From NCBI GenBank assembly GCA_965246935.1, contig CBDFGC010000026.1, positions 1 to 64,000 of the forward strand: 64,000 nucleotides of DNA, given 5' to 3'. The notes under the pieces were generated by a model. It had not been told where the DNA came from. It ran no database searches and saw nothing but the letters and a program-made list of their open reading frames with translations. Shown piece after piece: positions 10,132-18,422 of this stretch (position 1 is the first letter of the stretch; each line of letters opens with the position of its first letter). The position numbers and the translations under genes were made by a program. The stretch comes from JAZKFT01 sp965246935. GTDB lineage: Bacteria; Bacteroidota; Bacteroidia; Chitinophagales; Chitinophagaceae.

Positions 10132-13100
10132 GTGAAATATCTTATCCTGCTAATTGCTGTGTTGTCGCATTTTAAGTTATGTGCACAACCCTATTATTTT
10201 CGGCATTACCAGGTGGAAAACGGGTTGTCGAACAATACCGTTTATTGTAGTATGCAGGATAAAAACGGATTTATGTGGTTCGGCACAAAAGATGGTCTTT
10301 GCCGGTTTGATGGCTATCGCTTCAAAACTTTCAATATTAGTAATAAAGAGGAAAGCAGCCTGAATAAAGACCTTATTTCTGCTTTAGCGATTGATGCTAA
10401 CGGTGTGTTGTGGATAGGCTCTCAAAAAGGTCTGTTCAGTTTCAATGCAAGACAGGAAAAGTTTGAATCTTTTCTAGATACCTTAAAAAATGTCAATGAC
10501 ATTCTGTTTGATAAAAAAGGGCAGTTGTGGTTAACAGCAGGTTTAAGCATTTACCGGTACAATTTTCAAAAAAAGAAATTAATTACTTTTCCTGTTGAAC
10601 AATATTTCTTTGCTACTTCAATATGCGAACAGGAAGATGGTACCATGTGGTTTTCTACGATAGATGGTTATCTTCAACGATTTGACAGCACTACAAACAG
10701 CTTTACTTCATTTAACGTTTTTGCCCATTCACCTGCCGCTACCTCCCACTGGATAGAAAAAATTTTGCCGGACGGAAACGGTTCTATTTTTATAGGTACC
10801 CACAACCAGGGAATTAAAGAATTTACGGTCGCTGCCTCCGACTATAAAGACGTTTTAACCTACAATACAGATAAAACAAGTATATACGTTCGTGATATTT
10901 TGCAGGCATCCAAAAATGAATGCTGGTTCGCAACAGAATCCGGGATTTTTATTTTTAACAGGAATACGGGTAAATTCATCAACCTCAAAAAAAAATATTT
11001 AGATCCGTATTCATTGTCCGACAATGCAGTTTACACACTATATAAAGACAATGAAGGTGGTGTTTGGGCGGGCACCTATTTTGGCGGGCTCAATTATTTT
11101 CCTCAGCAGTATTCTTCTTTTCAAAAATTTTTTCCTGACTATACACAAAATTCTATTAGTGGTAGTGCCGTAAGAGAGATTTGCCAGGACCACAACAGAA
11201 ATATATGGATCGGAACTGAGGATGCCGGCCTGAATAAACTGAACACCATAACAAAACAAATTACACATTACGAGCCGACGGGTGAACCTGGAAGTATTGC
11301 AAATTCAAATATACATGGACTACTGGTAGTGAAAAATGATTTGTGGATTGGAACTTTCGAACACGGGCTTGACATTATGGATATTGCGACCGGAAAAGTA
11401 AAAAAACATTACGCAGCCGGCTCCGGTCCTAATGATTTAAAGAGCGATTTTATTGTATGCCTTTTACAAACAAAAAAAGGGGAAATTTTTATAGGTTCCA
11501 GTAATGGATTGTACAGGTATAATTTTCAAAAAGATAATTTTACAACTATTGATGGAATTGCTGATGGTACATTTATATCCTGCCTTTTGGAAGACCAGGA
11601 GGGTACGATATGGGTTGGCACACATGAGTCGGGAATATTTTTTTATGATCCTGCTACTGCCCGTAAGGGAAATCTAAAAAATGAGCCGGCTAATAAAAAT
11701 AGTTTAACTACAAACATCATCAATGCTATTTACCAGGATAGTTACTTAAACTTATGGTTCGCTACTGACGGAGGAGGCCTTTGCCAGTTAACTGGTGATA
11801 AGAAACAATTTAAAAGATACACAACAAAAGATGGTTTCATCAGCAACTTCGTTTTTAAAATTTTAGAAGACAGTAAAAAAACATTATGGATAACTACCTC
11901 CAGGGGGCTTGTAAATTTAAACGTATCCCAAAATAAAACGACGGTTTACACAAAAGCAAACGGGTTATTGAATGATCAGTTTAATTATAATTCAGGCTTT
12001 AAGGATTCATCGGGAAAGCTTTATTTTGGTAGTGTAATAGGAATGATTGCTTTTAACCCTGACGCCTTTTACCAAAACAATTTTATACCGCCTGTTTACA
12101 TAACCGGACTACAACTATTTAACAGGGAACTGGACGTTAATGAAGATACCAGTATTTTAAAACAATCAGTTATTTATACTGATAACATATTACTACACCA
12201 CAACCAATCATCTTTCAGTATTGATTTTGCAGCCATCAATTTTACTTCTCCTGAAATGACAGAGTATAGTTACCTAACAGAAGGATTGGACAAAGAATGG
12301 ACATATATAAAATCTAACCGGAAAGTTTATTTTACCGATTTAAAACCCGGAACCTATACATTTAAAGTAAAAGCAGCTATTACCGGAAACCTGAATACAC
12401 AGGAAAGGAAAATAATTATTAAAATCTTACCGCCTTTTTGGGGTACAGCCTGGGCATATGTATTGTATATAATTACTGGTGTATCTCTTTTATATTACCT
12501 GGTACGAACCTATCATAACAATATAGAAAATAAAAAGGAGAAGGAAATTTATAAAGCTAAATTCGAATTCTTTACCAACCTTGCCCATGAAATTAAAACG
12601 CCGCTCACTTTAATAAAAGGACCAGTTGAAAACCTAAGCGAATTAATGACCGATGTGCCGTTGATAAAGGAAGATGTGATAACCATGGAAAGAAATACCA
12701 ACCGGCTTGTTAATTTAGTTAACCAGATACTCGATTTTCAGCAAACAGAAACAAAAGGGTTTAGTCTTGATTTTAGAAATGTAAATATAAAAGAGCTATT
12801 GGAGGAAGCTTACCTGACATTTGAACCGGTTGCCAAAAAAAAGAAACTTGCGTACAATATGTATGTACCTTATCAACCTATCTATATCCAGGCTGATGCT
12901 GAAGCGCTTAACAAAATATTCAGCAATCTTTTTGGCAATGCAGTTAAATACGCTGAAAGCAAAGTAACTATTCATCTGTTAACACCTGCAAAACAGGACA
13001 CTTTCCTTTTTATTGAAATCAGGAACAATGGATTTATTATTCCGGTTGATATGAGAGAAAAAATATTTGAACCTTTCTTTCGGATGAAGGAGACAAACTT

Positions 13101-13278
13101 ACAAAAAGGCAGTGGTATAGGACTTTCAATTGCCCGCTCCCTGGTGGAACTTCACAAAGGAGATTTACGTATGAAAGACAATGAAAACAGTATGAATATG
13201 TTTGTACTTAGCCTCCCCTACACACCTTATGCTGATAATAAACAAGGCATAACAGAAACAAGTATTCAAAAAATATAA
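10132..13278 (+). CDS. Propeller/Y_Y_Y sensor histidine kinase (sensor half of a split HTCS)
   Basis: I prefer the GTG at 10132 because it gives a clean signal peptide (MKYLILLIAVLSHFKLCAQ); a TTG at 10105 is also open. Residues about 25-650 are two-component-regulator propeller repeats with many LWIGT/MWFGT motifs, about 690-765 a Y_Y_Y domain (LDKEWTYI, LKPGTYTFKVKA), and 774-796 one membrane span. Then come the HisKA domain with NLAHEIKTPLTLI (phospho-acceptor His819) and an HATPase domain with NLFGNAVKYA and GSGIGLSIA. The G1 box is degenerate (NNGFII). It should sense a periplasmic oligosaccharide and signal inward. It stops before any receiver domain; receiver and AraC domains are in the next gene, 18 bases on. 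In classical hybrid two-component systems all are one chain. Confidence 0.92.
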   Translation: MKYLILLIAVLSHFKLCAQPYYFRHYQVENGLSNNTVYCSMQDKNGFMWFGTKDGLCRFDGYRFKTFNISNKEESSLNKDLISALAIDANGVLWIGSQKGLFSFNARQEKFESFLDTLKNVNDILFDKKGQLWLTAGLSIYRYNFQKKKLITFPVEQYFFATSICEQEDGTMWFSTIDGYLQRFDSTTNSFTSFNVFAHSPAATSHWIEKILPDGNGSIFIGTHNQGIKEFTVAASDYKDVLTYNTDKTSIYVRDILQASKNECWFATESGIFIFNRNTGKFINLKKKYLDPYSLSDNAVYTLYKDNEGGVWAGTYFGGLNYFPQQYSSFQKFFPDYTQNSISGSAVREICQDHNRNIWIGTEDAGLNKLNTITKQITHYEPTGEPGSIANSNIHGLLVVKNDLWIGTFEHGLDIMDIATGKVKKHYAAGSGPNDLKSDFIVCLLQTKKGEIFIGSSNGLYRYNFQKDNFTTIDGIADGTFISCLLEDQEGTIWVGTHESGIFFYDPATARKGNLKNEPANKNSLTTNIINAIYQDSYLNLWFATDGGGLCQLTGDKKQFKRYTTKDGFISNFVFKILEDSKKTLWITTSRGLVNLNVSQNKTTVYTKANGLLNDQFNYNSGFKDSSGKLYFGSVIGMIAFNPDAFYQNNFIPPVYITGLQLFNRELDVNEDTSILKQSVIYTDNILLHHNQSSFSIDFAAINFTSPEMTEYSYLTEGLDKEWTYIKSNRKVYFTDLKPGTYTFKVKAAITGNLNTQERKIIIKILPPFWGTAWAYVLYIITGVSLLYYLVRTYHNNIENKKEKEIYKAKFEFFTNLAHEIKTPLTLIKGPVENLSELMTDVPLIKEDVITMERNTNRLVNLVNQILDFQQTETKGFSLDFRNVNIKELLEEAYLTFEPVAKKKKLAYNMYVPYQPIYIQADAEALNKIFSNLFGNAVKYAESKVTIHLLTPAKQDTFLFIEIRNNGFIIPVDMREKIFEPFFRMKETNLQKGSGIGLSIARSLVELHKGDLRMKDNENSMNMFVLSLPYTPYADNKQGITETSIQKI

Positions 13279-13296
13279 TTATAAAATAACATCAGA

Positions 13297-14073
13297 ATGT
13301 TACCTGCAATTTTATTAGTCGATGATGAAGAGGAAATATTAGATTTTCTTGAAAGAATCTTAAAAAATAAGTACACCGTGTTTAAAGTAGAAAGCGGGCA
13401 GCTTGCTTTAAATATATTAGCTAACGAAGCTGTACAGTTGGTAATTAGTGATGTAATGATGCCGGATATGGATGGTTTTGAACTATGTAAAGCTATTAAA
13501 TCGAATTTTGAGTTTTCGCACATACCGGTTATACTTCTTACTGCTAAAAATACCATCCAGTCTAAAGTAACAGGACTGGAATTAGGAGCTGACGCCTATA
13601 TTGAAAAACCATTCTCAAAGGAACATTTATTAGCTCAGATAGCTAGCTTGATTACTAACCGCAGTATGATAAGGGAGTATTTTGCCCATTCGCCGCTGGT
13701 ACATATTAAAAATCTTGGTTATTCCAAAGCAGATGAACGATTTTTAGAATTGCTTAATGAAACCATCAATAAAAATATCGAGTATGAGGACCTGGATGTG
13801 GAAAAACTCGCCAACATCCTTTCTATGAGCCGCATCACTTTGTATCGAAAAATAAAATCGATATCTAATCTTACCCCTATTGAACTAATTAATACCACCC
13901 GGCTTAAAAGAGCAACAGAATTATTGGCGGAAGGAGACTACAAAGTGTATGAAGTAGCTGACATGGTTGGGTTTAGTTCACAAAGTAATTTTGCCCGGAA
14001 TTTTCATAAGCAATTCAATATGACACCAACCGATTATATGCACTCTAAGCAAGTCGACAAGCATAAAAATTAG
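13297..14073 (+). CDS. Receiver-AraC response regulator (output half of a split HTCS)
   Basis: 258 residues. The receiver domain spans about 1-120, with acidic pocket Asp9/Asp10, phospho-acceptor Asp52 (ISDVMMPDMDG), Thr82 and Lys104 (EKPF) all present, so it should be functional. After a linker, an AraC/XylS helix-turn-helix domain (about 150-255) carries MSRITLYRKIKSI and VGFSSQSNFARNFHKQF. It lies 18 bases after the kinase gene and the two are surely co-transcribed. The expected role is activation of the divergent SusC operon when the kinase binds its glycan. Fusing the end of the kinase to this protein would recreate the classical HTCS order. Confidence 0.92.
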   Translation: MLPAILLVDDEEEILDFLERILKNKYTVFKVESGQLALNILANEAVQLVISDVMMPDMDGFELCKAIKSNFEFSHIPVILLTAKNTIQSKVTGLELGADAYIEKPFSKEHLLAQIASLITNRSMIREYFAHSPLVHIKNLGYSKADERFLELLNETINKNIEYEDLDVEKLANILSMSRITLYRKIKSISNLTPIELINTTRLKRATELLAEGDYKVYEVADMVGFSSQSNFARNFHKQFNMTPTDYMHSKQVDKHKN

Positions 14074-14271
14074 TTGTGTTTATATAATGACGTAGTATAA
14101 TTTACTATTATATCGCAGGGGTTGTTACAGGTATATAGGTTGCTATAAGGCGGTGTATAGCAAAGACAACCGCCTGCCAGATAATTATGTAAAAGTTACA
14201 GGGCGTTATTATTGTTTAATCGACTTTACCATTTTTAAAGAAAACTAAATTTTCTCTTTCTGTGGTTTTGG

Positions 14272-14727
14272 CTACAATCTTTTTGAAATGATAGCCGTTG
14301 CCTCAATTTCTAATAACCAGTCATCACTAAAAAGTTTACTCACCTGAACTAATGTACTTGCCGGTGGATTTTGTAGATTGATGAATTTATTTCTAACGTT
14401 TCTGAATGTTTCAATCTGAGTCAGGTCAGTCATATAAATACCGGTTTTTACAATGGCGTCCATTGTTCCGCCAGCTTCTTCAATAATACTTTTGATATTT
14501 AAAAAAACCTGTTCAGCTTGTTTTGCAAAATTACCTTTACCGACAAGGTTTCCTTGCTTATCAAGAGGAACTTGCCCTGAGATGATAATCATTTTGCCAT
14601 TTCCCAAATCAATTTCTACCGAATGAGAGTACCCTTTCGGAGTTGAAACAGAAGTTGCGTTCTGAAACTTTACAATAGGTATGTCGGGTTGAGAAAAATC
14701 TGTTGTTAAATCTGTATTTTCGGGCAT
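14272..14727 (-). CDS. Rid (YjgF/YER057c) family protein lacking the catalytic arginine
   Basis: About 151 residues from the ATG at 14727 (MPENTDLT); an upstream ATG at 14805 would add 26 residues with no family similarity. The trimeric Rid fold is recognisable: IIISGQVPLDKQGN, AEQVFLNIKSIIEEAGG, VKTGIYMTDL and NPPASTLVQVSKLFSDDWLLEIEATAI. In enamine/imine deaminase RidA the segment reads P-A-R; here it is P-A-S, so the Arg that binds the substrate carboxylate is missing. That points to one of the non-RidA Rid subfamilies of unknown chemistry. It is on the minus strand, separate from the regulator pair, and downstream of the GH-A gene. Compare the intact RidA at 35476. Confidence 0.85.
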   Translation of the reverse strand: MPENTDLTTDFSQPDIPIVKFQNATSVSTPKGYSHSVEIDLGNGKMIIISGQVPLDKQGNLVGKGNFAKQAEQVFLNIKSIIEEAGGTMDAIVKTGIYMTDLTQIETFRNVRNKFINLQNPPASTLVQVSKLFSDDWLLEIEATAIISKRL

Positions 14728-14898
14728 TTCAAACTTGTTTTGAATTGAGGATCTAATTCCTAAATTTGCAATTCTGATTAAAAATAATTGCGGCACAATA
14801 TTCAATAATAATTCGTCGGGCTGATTTTTTATTCCGGATTATTAATGACATTAAATACTTTATTATTTATTAATTAGTTTCTCCAGGTATTAGTCATA

Positions 14899-15996
14899 TT
14901 AATGATAATGCTGTTGCAGGTAAATATTTTGTTTTGACTGCCGGATGAACAGGCTTATTGAATCAAGTTCATTTTGACTGTATGGTGAGAAGTCTTTTTT
15001 ATAAAGATCATGTTGCCATATTGCAGGGGTCGGATCACCGGGCCGGTGGCCCCAAGGAAGATTCGTTTGTGTTTTACCATTTACCAGTCCCCACAACATG
15101 CAGCCAACTTTATTATCAAAAAAAACAGGAAGATTTGTTGCGATAACAGACCCCGCAGGCCGGTTCATCCATTCCGTATTTATCAAGGGTCTATTGTATT
15201 GTTTTAATTCTGTTATTTGTTTTTCCAGCCCTTCTTTTTTACCATAATTGTGAAAAGAAATAATATCGCTTCCTGCAACGGCAATATCATTTAATCTTTT
15301 ATTACCATTCCAGATTCCTACGGTTAAAGGTTGTACCGGATTTACCTGCCTTGCCCATTTAATTACGTTAGTTAGCAGTGGCAACGTAGCAGTGCCCAAT
15401 CCTCCATTAGTAGGTTCGTTGTACAAATCCCATATAAAAATGCGATTATCATTTTTAAAACGGCCCATTACTGCTTTTACATATTTTTCTATCCGGGGAT
15501 AAGTAAGTGAATCAACTACCAAACTATGACCCGGACTTGGAGACCAGGCCCAGGCATACCAACCGGGCAATGGTTCTGGTTGCTTACCAACCTTGGCATC
15601 ATGTTCCAATCCAAACACACAATCATCAAACAGGGCCGGCATCATTTTTATTTTATGTTTGTCACATATAGCTAAAAACCGGTCCAGCGTTTTTAAAAAA
15701 TATTCCGGATCATCTTCATACACAACAAATTGAAGTACGGCACGTAAACAGTTTAACCCGGTTTTCTCAGCCAGTTGCAATTCTCTGTCAATAGCAGCAG
15801 GGTCGAAACTAGTCTTATCCCACATAGCTGTATAATTGATGGCATATCCGGGGATGTAATTAAACCCGCAGTACCAGGGCTGAGTACTATACCAGTTTCG
15901 TATCTTTTGTTCGGACCATCGATCATCCGTTGGTTGTGCCTGTATATTGGTGCAGAAAAATAAAACAATCAGGACAGAAAGAAATAATCTTTTCAT
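14899..15996 (-). CDS. Secreted clan GH-A (GH5-like) glycoside hydrolase
   Basis: 365 residues with a signal peptide ending NIQAQ. The TIM-barrel pattern is clear: GLNCLRAVLQFVVYEDDPEYFLKTLDRFL, IKMMPALFDDC, FIWDLYNEPTNGG (acid/base Glu194) and LINTEWMNRP (nucleophile Glu275), with GCMLWGLVNGKTQT before the end. Clan GH-A enzymes retain configuration using two glutamates on strands 4 and 7, which fits. Relatives are often annotated cellulase-like or 1,4-beta-xylanase, but I cannot assign a family or substrate. It follows the GH43-like gene by 69 bases on the same strand, so a secreted-enzyme operon with it is likely. Confidence 0.85.
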   Translation of the reverse strand: MKRLFLSVLIVLFFCTNIQAQPTDDRWSEQKIRNWYSTQPWYCGFNYIPGYAINYTAMWDKTSFDPAAIDRELQLAEKTGLNCLRAVLQFVVYEDDPEYFLKTLDRFLAICDKHKIKMMPALFDDCVFGLEHDAKVGKQPEPLPGWYAWAWSPSPGHSLVVDSLTYPRIEKYVKAVMGRFKNDNRIFIWDLYNEPTNGGLGTATLPLLTNVIKWARQVNPVQPLTVGIWNGNKRLNDIAVAGSDIISFHNYGKKEGLEKQITELKQYNRPLINTEWMNRPAGSVIATNLPVFFDNKVGCMLWGLVNGKTQTNLPWGHRPGDPTPAIWQHDLYKKDFSPYSQNELDSISLFIRQSKQNIYLQQHYH

Positions 15997-16065
15997 TTTC
16001 AGGAAAATAAGTTTTGTTAACGGGTCTGCTCAACCCTATCCGCTTTTAAAGACACTATGCTGTTT

Positions 16066-17100
16066 TTATTTTTGATCCGGTAAATAGAAATCAAAAGGTT
16101 TATCCCTGTTCGCCTCCAGCGTACCATTCACAAATTCTAAAGGCGCTACCTGTATGGATGAACGATTGTTTGTATAAAACCATTGACCATCGGGGTCTGG
16201 TTTTGTTTCAAAATGTTTGTTTCTGCCAGGGTGGGTAAAGTAAAACACATAGGCTTTATCGCCAACAACTACTACATCGCCATGTGCACCGCTGGGTTTA
16301 TCATCTTCCCTTGCACTTGCTTTATCTAATATTAGCCCCTGCTTTTCCCAATGGTCCAAATCGGTCGACCGGTACACTCTCATACCCTGCCATTCATCGG
16401 TAAGCATCCAATAGTAATTTTTAAAGCGGAAAACTTTAGGCCCTTCATGTGCCTTCCCGCCAATGGCCGGCTCTGTAGCGGTTTCCCAGTTTTTTAAATC
16501 AGCTGATTCTGACATCATCGTAATAGCACCTCTTGATTCATCCTTATACCATATTCTGAATTTTCCGTCCGGTTTTTTGAAAATGGTAGCATCGATCACC
16601 CTGTCTGATGATAGCTTCAGTGGTGCATCATATTTCCAGTCCCAAAGATCTTTACTGGTAAAATGAACAATATGAGCATCTCCGCCCCAATGGTTTCTCA
16701 CGCCTTTAATATACACGACAAACATGTGATACATACCATTGTGAAAAATAACATCCGGTGCCCAGAACGTGTTCCAACCTTTTTCGAATTCCAGGTCCAG
16801 GTAGCCCCTGAATATCCATGTTTTACCATGATCAGCAGAAGAAGCGGTACCAATTCTTGTTCCGTAATAAGCAGAAACATCATAGGTAGGAATATTTGCT
16901 CTTCGGGTTGAATACAGCATCCACCAATTTTTTTCTTCTTTGTTCCATACCAATACCGGATCTGCAGCACCATCATAAATAGGATCCCGATACAAAGGAG
17001 CGGGAGCAATATGAATGGTTGTATCACTAACTTGTGCCAATGAATCCTGCTTCAAAAACAAAGAGACAAATAGAATCAAAACAAACCGGCAGGCAAACAT
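16066..17100 (-). CDS. Secreted GH43-like five-bladed propeller hydrolase
   Basis: 344 residues with an N-terminal signal (cleavage near DSLAQ). Repeated propeller blades of about 60 residues are visible. The clan GH-F catalytic set fits: Asp47 in GAADPV as base, Asp170 in RVIDATIF as pKa modulator and Glu219 in AHEGPKVF as acid. Known GH43 enzymes are mainly arabinofuranosidases, arabinanases and xylosidases. Sequence motifs such as STRRANIPTYDVSAYYGTRI are not ones I can tie to a subfamily. It starts 14 bases after the PhyH stop, so the two are probably translated from one message. Confidence 0.8.
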   Translation of the reverse strand: MFACRFVLILFVSLFLKQDSLAQVSDTTIHIAPAPLYRDPIYDGAADPVLVWNKEEKNWWMLYSTRRANIPTYDVSAYYGTRIGTASSADHGKTWIFRGYLDLEFEKGWNTFWAPDVIFHNGMYHMFVVYIKGVRNHWGGDAHIVHFTSKDLWDWKYDAPLKLSSDRVIDATIFKKPDGKFRIWYKDESRGAITMMSESADLKNWETATEPAIGGKAHEGPKVFRFKNYYWMLTDEWQGMRVYRSTDLDHWEKQGLILDKASAREDDKPSGAHGDVVVVGDKAYVFYFTHPGRNKHFETKPDPDGQWFYTNNRSSIQVAPLEFVNGTLEANRDKPFDFYLPDQK

Positions 17101-17114
17101 ATTAAAAATTTAAT

Positions 17115-17927
17115 TTACACGACAGGATTCAGGGATGATGCAGCTAAATTTCCAACGTTTAATCCCGATAGCCATTTCTGACGATCATTTTCCTGGTGCT
17201 CATTTTTTGGTTCCGTTACATGAGCACCGTCTTCAAAATAAATAATCGTCATTACTTCCCGGGTTACTGTTGATGCATTGCCGGGTGCAGAGTGCAGTGT
17301 CCAGCCGTAATGCCAGGTGGCATCACCTGCCTGCATAGTTGCCGGGCGGGAAATAGAAAATCCTTTGTCTTTAATATGTTGCTCCAGCTTTTTTTCCGAT
17401 TCGTCCGAAATAGCGATGTTCTCCACAAAACCGGAAGTATGAGAACCGGAAGCAAATGTGAGCATTCCCATGTCTTCGTTAATATCAATCAGTGGCATCC
17501 ACATCGTAACCGTTTTATTGGTATCGAGCGGCCAGTAATACTGATCCTGGTGCCAGGGAGTAAATCCGCCACCGGGTTCCTTGTACAACGCCTGATCATG
17601 ATAAATCCGTACTTTTTCAACACCTAATAAATCAGCCGCAATTTTTGCAAACCGCTTCGCCAGTGTGAACTTTCTGACTGCTTCATCAGCCTGCCACAAA
17701 TTCATAATTTGCAAAAAGGCTTTTCCGTACGTATCTCTTTTATCTAAAGACCGTTTCTCTGTATTGTATTTATATGCCGCTTTATTTATGGCATCCCGGT
17801 AAGCAGCTATTTCTTCCTCTTTTAAAACACTGCGAATAAGTGTATGGCCGTTTTCCCGAAAATCCTCTACCTGATCTTCATCTATTTTAACCGTTTCATT
17901 TAATGTGTATAATTCAGGGCTGCTCAT
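17115..17927 (-). CDS. Phytanoyl-CoA dioxygenase (PhyH) family Fe(II)/2-oxoglutarate enzyme
   Basis: 270 residues, no signal peptide, so cytoplasmic. The double-stranded beta-helix facial triad is intact: His126-x-Asp128 (PWHQDQYYW) and His212 (TLHSAPGNAS), with Arg223 (TREVM) placed to bind 2-oxoglutarate. The segment MGMLTFASGSHTSG is typical of PhyH proteins. The family hydroxylates diverse small molecules, and bacterial members next to sugar genes are mostly uncharacterised. Here it lies 14 bases before a GH43-like gene and downstream of an oxidative-looking pair, suggesting that it modifies a product of glycan breakdown or a secondary metabolite. The substrate is unknown. Confidence 0.88.
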   Translation of the reverse strand: MSSPELYTLNETVKIDEDQVEDFRENGHTLIRSVLKEEEIAAYRDAINKAAYKYNTEKRSLDKRDTYGKAFLQIMNLWQADEAVRKFTLAKRFAKIAADLLGVEKVRIYHDQALYKEPGGGFTPWHQDQYYWPLDTNKTVTMWMPLIDINEDMGMLTFASGSHTSGFVENIAISDESEKKLEQHIKDKGFSISRPATMQAGDATWHYGWTLHSAPGNASTVTREVMTIIYFEDGAHVTEPKNEHQENDRQKWLSGLNVGNLAASSLNPVV

Positions 17928-17969
17928 AAAGAATAAATTTTTAAAATTTAAATAACTGCATTTATTAGA

Positions 17970-18328
17970 TTGTCAACTAAATTTTTCTATGTTCTTTTTT
18001 CTTGATAAAAAAAGAACCAACGAAAATCAAGGCTGAGCTGAGGCGCATGCCGTCCGATAAAGGAATGCTGTTCAGAGTTAGTGTTGGACGGCAATGCAGT
18101 TGCCATTTGTAAGGCAGGTCCGCCACGGCGGATCCAGCCCGTTTGATGATGCTTATTTTCTTGTGTCTTACTCCTTTATTGCTACTATTCCATGGGCTGG
18201 AAAACACCTGCCAAACATGGCCCTGCTTGCGCTGCAACTCAGCCTTCCTCTGCTCATCTTTGCTTCTATTTATATTCTTCCAGCCCTTCAATTTCTACCT
18301 CCCTAATCTACATTTAATTAGTTGACAA
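17970..18328. repeat. 359-bp intergenic element bounded by 11-bp inverted repeats
   Basis: TTGTCAACTAA (17970-17980) faces TTAGTTGACAA (18318-18328). Inside are an A/T stem around TTCTTTTTT and AAAAAAAGAA (about 17992-18014) and a GC palindrome CCGCCACGGCGG (about 18120-18131). Open frames on both strands look like low-complexity by-products, not proteins. No target duplication is clear. It looks like a non-autonomous element or an extragenic repeat unit between the haloperoxidase-like and PhyH genes, and fills most of the 495-base gap. Confidence 0.5.
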
Positions 18329-18422
18329 CGTGTTTATACATCTTACTCATTTCTTTTTGCTTTTTAATAGTCAGAAGTTTTGGATTCGATTAATAGAAAT
18401 ATGTTACATTTTTATAGTTTAA

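Noticed and set aside
14100..14271. Terminator candidate after the receiver-AraC gene (AGGCGGT/ACCGCCT near 14152)
   Set aside because: Seven-base stem with a 15-base loop and no T-run; too weak to support.
17977..18306. Overlapping open frames on both strands inside the 359-bp element
   Set aside because: Low-complexity, no family, no ribosome site and both strands open alike; better explained as by-products of the repeat.
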